The translations under genes were made by a program, and so were the position numbers. Shown piece by piece: positions 48,719 through 57,522 of a stretch of DNA of 64,000 nucleotides. The stretch spans positions 262,774-326,773 of the forward strand of contig NZ_JAVHXC010000005.1 in NCBI RefSeq assembly GCF_032248695.1, written 5' to 3'. A model generated the notes under the pieces. That model was not told where the DNA came from. It did not search any database and worked only from the letters and a program-made list of their open reading frames with translations. How positions within the stretch are numbered: the first letter of the stretch is position 1; each line of letters begins with the position of its first letter. This DNA is from Dietzia sp032248695. GTDB taxonomy: Bacteria; Actinomycetota; Actinomycetes; Mycobacteriales; Mycobacteriaceae.

Positions 48719-49828
48719 ATGACCGAACCGAGCGTCGCACTCGCCGAGGACCCGTCGTGGGCGGCGCTGCGTCACCACGGGGACGCCGAGCTGGTCCCCG
48801 GCGCCCTGGACTTCGCCGTCAACGTGCGCGGGTCGGGACCGCCGGCGTGGCTCCGCGACAGGTTGGCGGGGCGCCTCGCCGACCTGGGGGGATATCCGGG
48901 GGGCGACGACGACGAGGCCGCGCTCTCGGCCGTGGCCGCCCGCCACGGGGTGCCGCGCGACCGCGTCCTGCTCCTGGGCGGGGCGTCGGAGGGGTTCCAC
49001 CTCCTCGCCGACCACGCGGCCCGGAAGTCCCGTCGCGCCGCCGTCGTGCACCCGTCCTTCACCGAACCCGAGCTCGAGCTGCGACGGGCCGGCGTCCCCG
49101 TCGACCGCGTCCTGCTGCCGGTTCCGTTCCGTCTTGACCCGGCCCTGGTCCCGGATCGGGCGGACCTCGTCGTCGTCGGCAACCCCACCAACCCCACCTC
49201 CGTGCTGCACCCCCGCGCCGCCGTCGCGGCGCTCTGCCGACCCGGGCGCGTCACGGTGGTCGACGAGGCGTTCTGCGACGTCGTGGACGACGAGGCCGGG
49301 CACACCCTCGCCGGCGCCGACCTGCCCGGCCTGGTGGTCCTGCGCTCGCTCACCAAGACGTGGGCGCTGGCCGGCCTGCGCGTGGGGTACGCGGTGGGCG
49401 ATCCCGCCGTGCTGGCCGACCTCGCCGCCCACCGACCGCACTGGCCGCTGGGCACGCTCCAGCTGGAGGCCATCCGGGCGTGCGTCGGCCCCGCCGCCGA
49501 CGCCGAGCTCGCCCGGATCCGCGCCGACGTCGCGGCGGAGCGCACGGCGATGGTCGGGGCCCTCGACACCGCCGGGATCGAGGTGGTCGCGCCCCCCTCC
49601 GCGCCGTTCGCGCTGGTCCGCACGCCGCGAGGCCTCGATCCCGAGGAGTTCCGACGCGGGCTCGTGCGGCGGGGGGTGGTCACCCGGCGCTGCGACACGT
49701 TCCCCGGCCTCGACGCCACCTACCTGCGGCTGGCCGTGCGTCCGGGCACGATGGTGGACGAACTCGTCGGCGCCTGGCACGCGCAGGCCGGCGCGGCGAC
49801 GAACCGACTGGAAGGGGAGCGAGCATGA
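48719..49828 (+). CDS. PLP-dependent aminotransferase, CobC/HisC-like
   Basis: 369 residues. Fold-type I: PLP lysine in SLTKTWALAGLRVGYAVG, NPTNPTS for the aspartate-region Asn, and VVDEAFCDV. Belongs with threonine-phosphate decarboxylase (CobC in the pseudomonad naming, CobD in Salmonella) and HisC; its cluster with cobD, NIF3 and a ribazole-phosphatase-like gene supports a B12 role making aminopropanol phosphate. ATG 48719 is exactly 7 nt after TACGCT (48707-48712), a leaderless layout. Overlaps the NIF3 start. Confidence 0.88.
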   Translation: MTEPSVALAEDPSWAALRHHGDAELVPGALDFAVNVRGSGPPAWLRDRLAGRLADLGGYPGGDDDEAALSAVAARHGVPRDRVLLLGGASEGFHLLADHAARKSRRAAVVHPSFTEPELELRRAGVPVDRVLLPVPFRLDPALVPDRADLVVVGNPTNPTSVLHPRAAVAALCRPGRVTVVDEAFCDVVDDEAGHTLAGADLPGLVVLRSLTKTWALAGLRVGYAVGDPAVLADLAAHRPHWPLGTLQLEAIRACVGPAADAELARIRADVAAERTAMVGALDTAGIEVVAPPSAPFALVRTPRGLDPEEFRRGLVRRGVVTRRCDTFPGLDATYLRLAVRPGTMVDELVGAWHAQAGAATNRLEGERA

Positions 49829-50982
49829 CCACCGGCGGGCCCACCTTGGCCGACGTGATCGACCTGTTGGAACACGCCTACCCGCCGCGCCTGGCCGAGT
49901 CGTGGGACCGCGTGGGCCTCGTCGCGGGCGACCCCGCCGCGCAGGTCTCCCGCGTCGTGGTGGCCGTGGACGCCACCGACGCCGTGGTCGACCACGCCCT
50001 GGCCGAGGGCGCCGACCTGCTGCTCGTCCACCACCCCCCGCTGCTGCGGGGCGTGCACTCCGTCGCCGCCGACACCCCCAAGGGGCGCCTGCTGCACCGC
50101 CTCATCGCCGGCGGTTGCGCCCTCTACGCCGCCCACACCAACGCGGACTCCGCCCGCCCCGGCGTCAACGACGCCCTCGCCGACGCCCTCGGCCTCACCG
50201 CCGGCGCGCCGCTCGCGCCGACCGGCGACGGGACCGTCGACCGGTGGGTGGTGACCGTGCCCGACGACGACCTCGACGACCTCCTGCACGCCGTGTTCGC
50301 CGCCGGGGCCGGGCGCATGAGCGGCTACACCGAGTGCTCGTTCTCGGTCCGCGGCACCGGGCGGTTCCGGCCCGGCGACGGCACCGACCCCACGATCGGC
50401 AGCATCGGCGAACCCGAGCAGGTCCCCGAGACCCGGGTCGAGTTCGTGGCCCCGCCCGAGCTGCGCTCCGCGATCCGGCGCGCGGTGGTGGCCGGCCACC
50501 CGTACGAGGTGCCCGCGATGGACGTCCTGGTCAACCACGCCGGTCCCGGACCCGGGCCGGAGGACACCGGGCTCGGCCGGATCTGCGATCTCGACGAGCC
50601 CACCACCCTCGCCGCGTTCACCCGGCTCGTCGCCGACCGACTGCCCACCACCGAGTGGGGGGTGCGGGCGGCCGGCGATCCCGACGCCGAGGTCCGGCGC
50701 GTCGCCCTGTGCGGCGGCTCCGGCGACTCGCTGCTCGGCGCCGCCCGGGCCGCCGGCGCCGACGTCTACCTCACCGGCGACCTGCGCCACCACGTCGTGG
50801 ACGAGCACCTGCGCGAGGGCGGGCCCATGCTCGTCGACGCCGCCCACTGGGCGCTGGAGTACCCGTGGTGCGCGCAGGCCGCCGCTCTGCTCGAGGAGGG
50901 CGCCGGGGTCACCGCGAGCGTGTGCGACCTGCGCACCGACCCGTGGACGGTGGCCGCGGGGGGAGCGCCGGGGCAGCGGTAG
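49825..50982 (+). CDS. NIF3-like dinuclear metal-center protein
   Basis: 385 residues, NIF3/DUF34 family. The metal-binding HHPP is in LLLVHHPPLLRGVHSV, and a C-terminal half carries LTGDLRHHVVDEHLREGGPMLVDAAHWALE. ATG 49825 overlaps the aminotransferase stop (ATGA) and has AGGGGAGCGAGC upstream. Reported annotations include GTP cyclohydrolase I type 2; true function unknown. An inserted ~110-residue PII-like domain region (about residues 130-240, TVPDDDLDDLLHAVFAAGAG) fits the long form of the family. Followed by the zinc-ribbon gene after 11 bp. Confidence 0.88.
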   Translation: MTTGGPTLADVIDLLEHAYPPRLAESWDRVGLVAGDPAAQVSRVVVAVDATDAVVDHALAEGADLLLVHHPPLLRGVHSVAADTPKGRLLHRLIAGGCALYAAHTNADSARPGVNDALADALGLTAGAPLAPTGDGTVDRWVVTVPDDDLDDLLHAVFAAGAGRMSGYTECSFSVRGTGRFRPGDGTDPTIGSIGEPEQVPETRVEFVAPPELRSAIRRAVVAGHPYEVPAMDVLVNHAGPGPGPEDTGLGRICDLDEPTTLAAFTRLVADRLPTTEWGVRAAGDPDAEVRRVALCGGSGDSLLGAARAAGADVYLTGDLRHHVVDEHLREGGPMLVDAAHWALEYPWCAQAAALLEEGAGVTASVCDLRTDPWTVAAGGAPGQR

Positions 50983-50993
50983 TCTTGGCACCC

Positions 50994-51725
50994 ATGAAGG
51001 CCCATCCCCACGACCAGCGTCGACTCGTCGACATCGCCGACCTCGACCTGCGCCTGGCCGGTCTCGCGCACCGACGCGAGCACCTGCCCGAGCAGGAGAC
51101 GCTGGACGGGCTCCGGGCCGAGCGCCGCGCCGCCACGGAATCCGTCGCCCGCGCGCGCATCCACCTCGAGGACCTGGACCGCGCCCTGGCCAAACTGCGG
51201 TCGGACCTCGACGCCGTCCGCCGACGCCGCGCGCACGACTCCGACCTGCTGGCCTCCGGCAGCCTGTCGGAGCACCAGGCCACCGAACTCGACTACGAAC
51301 TGCGCTCGCTGGCGCGCCGTCAGGACGCGCTCGAGGCCGAGCTCGGCGAGCTGAGCGAACGCCACGAGGCGATGGAGGCCGACGTCCGGCACTCCGGGGC
51401 GATCGTCACCGACCTCGACGCGCGGATCGGCATGGCCGAGACCCTCCGCGACACCGCCCTCGCCGAGCTCGAGGACTCGGTCACCGCCACGATGGCCGAC
51501 CGGGCGCGCGAGGCCGAGGGGATCCCCGAGGACCTCCTCGCCCTCTACTCCCGTAGCGCGGAGAGTGCCGGGGTCGGGGCGGCGATCCTGGGCGGCGGTC
51601 GCTGTTCGGCGTGCGCGATGGATCTCGACCGCAGCACCGTGTCCGCGTTCCGCTCCGCGCCCGCCGACGACGTGCTCACCTGCCCCGAGTGCGGCGTGAT
51701 CGTCGTCCGCACCGGCACCCCGTGA
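50994..51725 (+). CDS. Coiled-coil zinc-ribbon protein (CT398/YacE-like type)
   Basis: 243 residues. An N-terminal ~190-residue helical hairpin (ERRAATESVARARIHLEDLDRALAKLRSDLDAVRRRRA ... ALEAELGELSERHEAMEADV) and a C-terminal zinc ribbon with CSAC and CPEC. Family members are conserved in actinobacteria and chlamydia next to NIF3; the role is unknown. ATG 50994 lies 8 nt after TAGTCT (50980-50985), likely leaderless. Its GTGA stop overlaps the phosphatase start. Confidence 0.85.
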   Translation: MKAHPHDQRRLVDIADLDLRLAGLAHRREHLPEQETLDGLRAERRAATESVARARIHLEDLDRALAKLRSDLDAVRRRRAHDSDLLASGSLSEHQATELDYELRSLARRQDALEAELGELSERHEAMEADVRHSGAIVTDLDARIGMAETLRDTALAELEDSVTATMADRAREAEGIPEDLLALYSRSAESAGVGAAILGGGRCSACAMDLDRSTVSAFRSAPADDVLTCPECGVIVVRTGTP

Positions 51726-52369
51726 GCGGCGGGCCCGGCTGGACCGGCGCCACCGGCAGTCCCACCCGCATCGTCCTGGCGCGCCACGGCCAGACCGCCC
51801 TGTCGGTCGATCGGCGCTATTCCGGCCAGGGCGACCCCGAGCTCACCGACCTCGGCGTGGACCAGGCCGAACGCACCGCGCGCCGCCTCGCCGCGCTGCC
51901 GGGCCTGAGTGCCGTGGTGTCCTCGCCGCTGCGTCGCTGCCTGGGCACCGCCGAGCGGGCCGCCGACGCCGCCGGCGTGCCGCTGATCGTGGACGAGGAC
52001 TTCATCGAGACCGACTTCGGACGGTGGGAGGGCCTGACCTTCCGCGAGGCCGCCGAGCAGGACCCCGACGTGCACTCGCGCTGGCTCGGGGACACCGCCG
52101 TCGCCCCGCCGGGTGGCGAGAGTTTCGCGGTGGTCCGCTCGCGCGTCGAGCGGGGCCTGCGCCGCATCGTCTCCGAGCGACCCGGCGAAGTGGTCGCGGT
52201 GGTCAGCCACGTCACCCCCATCAAGCTGGCCGTCCGCGCCGGGCTCGGTGCCGGCGACGAGCTGCTGTTCCGCCTGCACCTGGACCTGGCGTCCGTGTCC
52301 GACGTGCGCTTCTACTCCGACGGGCCCACGTCGGTGCACCTGGTCAACGACACCTCACACCTCGGCTGA
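51722..52369 (+). CDS. Histidine phosphatase (alpha-ribazole phosphatase-like)
   Basis: 215 residues. Catalytic RHG in VLARHGQTALS, Glu in FIETDFGRWEGLTF, and second His in AVVSHVTPIKL. In M. tuberculosis this domain is fused to an N-terminal RNase HI (Rv2228c); here no RNase H is present. With cobD and the CobC-like aminotransferase it probably completes nucleotide-loop assembly by removing the ribazole 5'-phosphate. GTG 51722 overlaps the zinc-ribbon stop. The stop codon opens a 34-bp direct duplication. Confidence 0.85.
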   Translation: MSGGPGWTGATGSPTRIVLARHGQTALSVDRRYSGQGDPELTDLGVDQAERTARRLAALPGLSAVVSSPLRRCLGTAERAADAAGVPLIVDEDFIETDFGRWEGLTFREAAEQDPDVHSRWLGDTAVAPPGGESFAVVRSRVERGLRRIVSERPGEVVAVVSHVTPIKLAVRAGLGAGDELLFRLHLDLASVSDVRFYSDGPTSVHLVNDTSHLG

Positions 52370-52433
52370 CGCGGCCCGGCCGCCGGCGCCGGGGCGCGGC
52401 TGACGCGGCCCGGCCGCCGGCGCCGGGGCGCGG
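52366..52433 (+). repeat. 34-bp direct duplication at the phosphatase stop codon
   Basis: Two exact tandem copies (52366-52399 and 52400-52433) starting CTGACGCGGCCCGG and ending GGGGCGCGG. The first copy begins on the CTGA that includes the stop codon, so the stop is repeated. It lies before rnpB. Confidence 0.9.
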
Positions 52434-52462
52434 TCGGCGACTGCCGGGGACTAGACTGGGGC

Positions 52463-52902
<440 letters not shown>

Positions 52903-53043
52903 CGACCTCGACCGTGGTGGCCAGAGCGCTCCGCTCCGGCCCGTCCCGTCCCGCCCCGGCCCCGGCAAGCCGCGCCCCGTCCCTCCCGCCCCGGCCCGCC
53001 CGCTTCGGCCGTGCGGCGGCGGATCCGGCGACCCGGGCGAGCA

Positions 53044-53761
53044 GATTGCCAGCACGGCTGGCCGCAGGTGCGCTGCCTCTCCGGCTTGTGATGGCATGGT
53101 GCTCGAACATTGGCCGGTTGCGCTGCGGGAATGGACCATTCTCCCATCGCAGGGCGACGAGGCAGCGTATCTGGCCGGGGATGTGCTGGCCCCCGGCCCG
53201 GCTGGCGTGCCGCGGCGGGCCCGGCGGCGAACCGGCGGCCCGGACGGGCAGATTGCCAGCGCGCCTGGCCGGAGGTGTGCTGGCTGCTGGGTCGCTGGCT
53301 GCCGGGGCGGGCTGATTGCCAGCGCGGCTGGACGCAGGTGTGCTGGCTGATGGGTCGCGGGCTGCCGGGGCGGGCACATTGCCAGCGCGGCTGGCCGCAG
53401 GTGCGCTGCCTCTCCGGCTTGTGATGGCATGGTGCGCGAACATTGGCCGGTTGCGCTGCGGGAATGGACCATTCTCCCATCGCAGGGCGACGAGGCAGCG
53501 TATCTGGCCGGGGATGTGCTGGCTGATGGTTCGCTGGCTGCCGGGGCGGGCAGATTGCCAGCGCGGCTGGTCGCAGGTGTGCTGGCTGATGGGTCGCTGG
53601 CTGCCGGGGCGGGCACATTGCCAGCGCGGCTGGCCGCAGGTGCGCTGCCTCCTCGGCTTGTGATGGCATGGTGCTCGAACATTTGCCGGTTGCGCTGCGG
53701 GAATGGACCATTCTCCCATCGAAGGTCGACGAGCCAGCGTATCCGGCCAGGGATGCGCTGG
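53044..53761 (+). repeat. Mosaic tandem repeat: 63-bp and 114-bp units
   Basis: Two repeat families alternate. The short box ATTGCCAGC recurs at 53045, 53252, 53315, 53378, 53554 and 53617, and neighbouring copies are 63 bp apart. The 114-bp unit begins with CTCCGGCTTGTGATGGCATG and recurs at about 53076, 53409 and 53648; it includes GGGAATGGACCATTCTCCC, a near-palindrome. The block runs from the rnpB end to a short gene. Long open frames exist in most of the six frames, which speaks for non-coding repeats. Confidence 0.8.
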
Positions 53762-53940
53762 CACCCGGCCCGCGCGGGCCCACCGCCACGCCGCACGTCG
53801 ACGAGCCGGCGCTAGTAGGGTCGTGGGTGCACNTCGACGAGCCAGCGTATCCGGCCAGGGATGCGCTGGCACCCGGCCCGCGCGGGCCCACCGCCACGCC
53901 GCACGTCGACGAGCCGGCGCTAGTAGGGTCGTGGGTGCAC
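53726..53940 (+). other. Exact 107-bp duplication around a single N (probable contig join)
   Basis: Bases 53726-53832 equal 53834-53940, with the unknown base N at 53833 between them. A single N with an exact overlap on both sides is what results when two contig ends that share sequence are joined without merging. A real tandem duplication is possible but less likely. It lies in the last part of the 114-bp repeat block and duplicates a CTAGTAGGGTCGTGGGTGCAC tail that leads to the next gene. Confidence 0.75.
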
Positions 53941-53970
53941 GCCCCGCCCGTCGATCCGAGGAGGTCCGCC

Positions 53971-54144
53971 ATGTCGGAAGAGCAGTGGTACTACGACATC
54001 GCCACAGGTCAGGCGCTCCAGGGCAAGGTGACCAACTGGGACAACCGGATGGGCCCGTACGCCACGCGCGGCGAGGCGGAGGCGGCGCTCGCCAAGGCCA
54101 AGGCCCGCAACGAGGCATGGGACGCCGAGGACGAGAAGGACTGA
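53971..54144 (+). CDS. Small conserved actinobacterial protein (57 aa)
   Basis: MSEEQWYYDIATGQALQGKVTNWDNRMGPYATRGEAEAALAKAKARNEAWDAEDEKD-type protein (only ends quoted in part): N-terminal MSEEQWYYDIATG, central NRMGPYATRGEAEAAL, acidic end. Similar short proteins with a WYY...RMGPY(A/P)T pattern occur across Mycobacteriales, sometimes called SPOR-like; function unknown. ATG 53971 has GAGGAGG at 53958-53964. It lies immediately after the duplicated block, whose copy carries part of its promoter. Confidence 0.85.
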   Translation: MSEEQWYYDIATGQALQGKVTNWDNRMGPYATRGEAEAALAKAKARNEAWDAEDEKD

Positions 54145-54196
54145 TCCACCCCGGCGGGGCCGCTGCGCGTCACCCGCGACTCGTTCGCCCCTCGGA

Positions 54197-54259
54197 CTCG
54201 CGAGGTGAGCGCCGGCATCTCGGCCTCGCGAGGTGAGCGCCGGACTCGCGACGTGGGCG
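54197..54259 (+). repeat. Short CTCGCGAGGTGAGCGCCGG repeats
   Basis: Two exact copies of CTCGCGAGGTGAGCGCCGG (54197-54215 and 54225-54243), 28 bp apart, followed by a diverged CTCGCGACGTGGGCG (from 54245). They fill the gap between the 57-aa gene and the convergent CYTH-CHAD gene. The CTCGCGAG core is a palindrome. Confidence 0.75.
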
Positions 54260-54271
54260 TCCGCGCCGGCG

Positions 54272-55894
54272 CTACTTCTTGCCCTTCTTGGCTTTCTTGC
54301 CCTTCTTCTTGCGACGCTTCCGCGCCGAGCGCCGCGACTCCGAGAGCTCGCGGTAGGCGGCCGTGACCGCCGCGGCGTCGCCCTCGAACCCGTCGAGGGC
54401 GCGCTCGGAGAAGCCGCGCTCGTGCTCGAACAGCACGCCGAACCCGAACGTCGACTCACCGGCGGTCTCCGCACGGCGGGCGATGCGGCGGAGCCACTGC
54501 CGGGCGGTGACGCTGTCCTGCACGTCCCCGAGGACGGTGTGGAGCCGCTGGCAGGCGTCGCGCAGGGGCGCCACCCTGAGCTCGTCCGTCTCGGACAGGG
54601 CGCTGACGTTGCGCCGCAGGGCCTTGGCGCGCTTGCGCACAACGTGCGTGAGCTCCTCCCGCTCGGCCAACGTGAGGTCCAGTTCCGCGAGGTCGCGCTC
54701 GGTGCGCGTGCGGACCTTGGTGAATCGTTCGAACTGGCGGTCCACGCCGCGTAGGAGCAGTTCCTCGGCCTCGCGGCGCTGGGCCTTCCCGCCGGTTGTC
54801 GACTCGTCGGAGTCGGCGGACGGCCCGGTGCCGGCGACGTGGACCAGGTCGTGGAGCCGGTCGACCAGATCGAGGTACCTGTCGGAGAGCAGGGCCGCCG
54901 TGACACGGTCGCCCGCACGCCGGGCCTCCGCGTCCAGTTCCGTCCGCAGGCGTCGCCGGGTCGGCGGACTCACCACGTCCTCGGGGTAGCCGGCGGCCAG
55001 CGTCGCGAGGCGCTCGTCCACCACCTGGATGTCCCGGAGCTTGCCCAGCACCGCGGCGAGGACCTTGAGTTCGGAGAGGAGCGCGGGAAGATCGAGGTCG
55101 GAGTCGGAGGTCCGGGCCTCGAGCTCGGCGGCGTAGGTGCTGATGGTGCTCCGGAGCCCCCGGACCGCCACGCGCATCTGGTGCACACCCGTCATGGTGG
55201 TGCGCCGGGCGGCCGGGTCGTGATCGAGCAGCTTGTCGAGGTCGCGGGCCAGTGCGTCGCGGACGGGGGAGACGCCCTCGGCACCGGCGTCGGGGAGGGG
55301 CCCGATGGCGCGGGCGAGTTTGGACGACGACGACGAGGTGGTGGCCCCGGCGTCCGTGCACGCGGCGGCGACGGCCGCGAGATGGGCGCGGGCGTCGGGC
55401 CGCGACGGGTCGACGATCTCGGCCTCCCACTCCCGCCACGTGGCCGCGGACCCGCCGCCGACGAGGGACTGCGTGGAGACGTGGTCGTCGCAGAACTCGA
55501 TCACCGCGGTCCCGTCGGCATCCCGCAGCGTGTGGACCTGACGGAGGTTGTCGATCTGGGCGACGGGCGCGAGCGGGCGGCGGCGGACCAACCCGGCGAC
55601 CGCGGAGAGGAGCTCCTCGGGCACCTCGTCACCGAGCGGGGCCTGCAGTTCGATCCGGCCGGCGTGGGCGGGCAGCTTGAGATGCCACCCCTCGTCGTCC
55701 CCGCCGGTGCGGCGGCGCAGCGTGACCTTGTGCCGGGTGAGCGAGAGGTCGTCGGTGTCGTAGTAGACGGCGGAGAGCTCGTGCTCCACCGGGGCGTCGG
55801 CGACCAGCGGCGCGAAGGAGTCCGCGGAGGGCGTCCGGATGTCGTCGGCGACCTCGAACTTGCTCTCGACCTCGACGGCCTCGTTGATCGTCAT
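54272..55894 (-). CDS. CYTH-CHAD domain protein (polyphosphate-related)
   Basis: 540 residues from ATG 55894. N-terminal CYTH (triphosphate tunnel) domain with the ExExK motif at residues 8-12 (EVESK) and YYDTDDLSL, KVTLRRRTGG. C-terminal CHAD domain with helical bundles and the conserved Arg/His surface VHQMRVAVRGLRSTIST. CHAD domains bind polyphosphate granules; CYTH ones cleave triphosphates. The protein ends in a lysine cluster (RKRRKKKGKKAKKGKK), which is unusual. It ends 2 kb after rnpB and is divergent from the monooxygenase. Confidence 0.93.
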   Translation of the reverse strand: MTINEAVEVESKFEVADDIRTPSADSFAPLVADAPVEHELSAVYYDTDDLSLTRHKVTLRRRTGGDDEGWHLKLPAHAGRIELQAPLGDEVPEELLSAVAGLVRRRPLAPVAQIDNLRQVHTLRDADGTAVIEFCDDHVSTQSLVGGGSAATWREWEAEIVDPSRPDARAHLAAVAAACTDAGATTSSSSSKLARAIGPLPDAGAEGVSPVRDALARDLDKLLDHDPAARRTTMTGVHQMRVAVRGLRSTISTYAAELEARTSDSDLDLPALLSELKVLAAVLGKLRDIQVVDERLATLAAGYPEDVVSPPTRRRLRTELDAEARRAGDRVTAALLSDRYLDLVDRLHDLVHVAGTGPSADSDESTTGGKAQRREAEELLLRGVDRQFERFTKVRTRTERDLAELDLTLAEREELTHVVRKRAKALRRNVSALSETDELRVAPLRDACQRLHTVLGDVQDSVTARQWLRRIARRAETAGESTFGFGVLFEHERGFSERALDGFEGDAAAVTAAYRELSESRRSARKRRKKKGKKAKKGKK

Positions 55895-55964
55895 GGACCG
55901 GTTGTACCAGTTGCGGGTGAACACCGCCCACCGCGTCGCATCCCCGCCGGGACTTACCAGCGGG

Positions 55965-55970
55965 TAAGAT
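55965..55970 (+). promoter_or_regulatory. Candidate -10 box for the monooxygenase-SDR operon
   Basis: TAAGAT at 55965-55970 between the divergent CYTH-CHAD and monooxygenase genes fits TANNNT; the predicted start is near 55977, giving a ~34-nt leader before ATG 56011. Confidence 0.45.
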
Positions 55971-56010
55971 CGGGGTGGTTCCGGTCACACGCTCGACGTT
56001 GGGGGTAACA

Positions 56011-57522
56011 ATGGGTCAGCCGAACGTGGTCGACGTCCTCGTCGTGGGGGCCGGGTTCTCCGGCCTCGGCGCTGCGATCCGGCTCTCGCAGGAAGGTGTC
56101 GACGACCTCGTCGTCCTCGAACGTGGCCACGACGTCGGCGGGACGTGGCGCGACAACAGCTACCCGGGGGCGGCGTGCGACGTCCCGTCGCACCTGTACT
56201 CCTATTCGTTCGCCCTCAACCCGGACTGGTCGCGGGCGTTCTCCCCGCAGGGGGAGATCTACGACTACATCCGCCGGGTCACCGCCGAGACCGGGGTCCG
56301 CGAGAAGATCCGCTTCGGGGTGGACGTCACCGCCGTGGAGTACGACGCCGCCCGCGGCCGCTGGGCGGTGGCCACGAGCGAGGGCGAATACGACGCCCGC
56401 GTGGTGGTCCTGGGCGTCGGGGCCCTGTGCGAGCCGAAGCTTCCGGAGATCGAGGGCATCGAGGACTTCGCGGGCGAGGTCTTCCACACCGCCCGCTGGG
56501 ACCACTCGGTCCCGCTCGCCGATCGCCGCGTCGCGGTGATCGGGACGGGGGCGTCGGCCATCCAGGTGGTGCCGTCCATCGCGCCCACCGTGGGCCACCT
56601 CGACGTCTACCAGCGCACCGCGCCCTGGGTCCTGCCGCGGATGGACCGGCCCTACCCGCGCCTCGAGCGGGCGCTGTACCGCCGGGTGCCCGGCCTGCAG
56701 AGGGCCGTCCGGGCCCTGCAGTACGCCAGCCGCGAGTTCCAGGTGGTGGGCCTGACCCGCACCCGCGCCGCGCTGGCGCCGATCAGGGCCCTCGGCCGAG
56801 CCCACCTCGCCCTGCAGGTCCGCGACCGCGCCCTGCGCGAGAAGGTGACCCCGCACTTCGAGATCGGCTGCAAGCGCATCCTGCTGTCCAACACCTGGTA
56901 CCCCGCGCTCGGCCGCAAGAACGTCGACCTCGTCACCGAGCCCATCTCGCGGATCACCGGGACCGGGATCGTCACCGCCGACGGGGCCGAGCACCCCACC
57001 GACGTCCTGGTCGTGGCCACCGGATTCCACGTCACCGACTCGCCGTTCTTCGAGCGTGTCCGCGGCACCGCGGGCCGCACGCTCGCCGAGGTGTGGCGCG
57101 ACGGGGGCATGGAGGCGTACAAGGGCACCACGGTCGCCGGCTACCCGAACCTGTTCGTCCTGGTCGGCCCCGCCACGGGCCTGGGCCACTCGTCCATGAT
57201 CTACATGATCGAGTCCCAGCTGAACTACCTCGTCGACGCGATGCGCACCATGCGTGACCGCGGCCTGCAGACCGTCGAGGTCCGCGAGGCCGTGCAGGAC
57301 GCGTACAACCGCGAACTGCGCGAGGACACCGGCGAGACCGTGTGGGTGACCGGGTGCCGCAGCTGGTACCTCGACGACAAGGGCAACGCCCCCGCCGTGT
57401 GGCCGGACTTCACCTTCGCCTTCCGCCACCAGACCCGCGAGTTCGACCTGAGCGCCTACCGTCGGCAGACCGCCGCCGAGCTCGCCGCCGCGACGCCCGC
57501 CGGGCAGGAGGCCCTGCGATGA
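56011..57522 (+). CDS. Baeyer-Villiger-type flavin monooxygenase
   Basis: 503 residues. FAD-binding GAGFSG (residues 13-18) and NADPH-binding GTGASAIQV; the BVMO fingerprint FxGxxxHxxxW is met as FAGEVFHTARW. VLERGHDVGGTWRDNSYPGAACDVPSHLYSYSF is the usual BVMO N-terminal element. It oxidises ketones or aldehydes to esters or similar. ATG 56011 is used (a GTG 12 codons earlier is possible). Overlaps the SDR gene by ATGA. Related to mycobacterial MymA/EthA-type enzymes; substrate unknown. Confidence 0.93.
   Translation: MGQPNVVDVLVVGAGFSGLGAAIRLSQEGVDDLVVLERGHDVGGTWRDNSYPGAACDVPSHLYSYSFALNPDWSRAFSPQGEIYDYIRRVTAETGVREKIRFGVDVTAVEYDAARGRWAVATSEGEYDARVVVLGVGALCEPKLPEIEGIEDFAGEVFHTARWDHSVPLADRRVAVIGTGASAIQVVPSIAPTVGHLDVYQRTAPWVLPRMDRPYPRLERALYRRVPGLQRAVRALQYASREFQVVGLTRTRAALAPIRALGRAHLALQVRDRALREKVTPHFEIGCKRILLSNTWYPALGRKNVDLVTEPISRITGTGIVTADGAEHPTDVLVVATGFHVTDSPFFERVRGTAGRTLAEVWRDGGMEAYKGTTVAGYPNLFVLVGPATGLGHSSMIYMIESQLNYLVDAMRTMRDRGLQTVEVREAVQDAYNRELREDTGETVWVTGCRSWYLDDKGNAPAVWPDFTFAFRHQTREFDLSAYRRQTAAELAAATPAGQEALR

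Noticed and set aside
53044..53940. Insertion sequence remnant
   Set aside because: No transposase motif or terminal inverted repeats with target duplication were seen.
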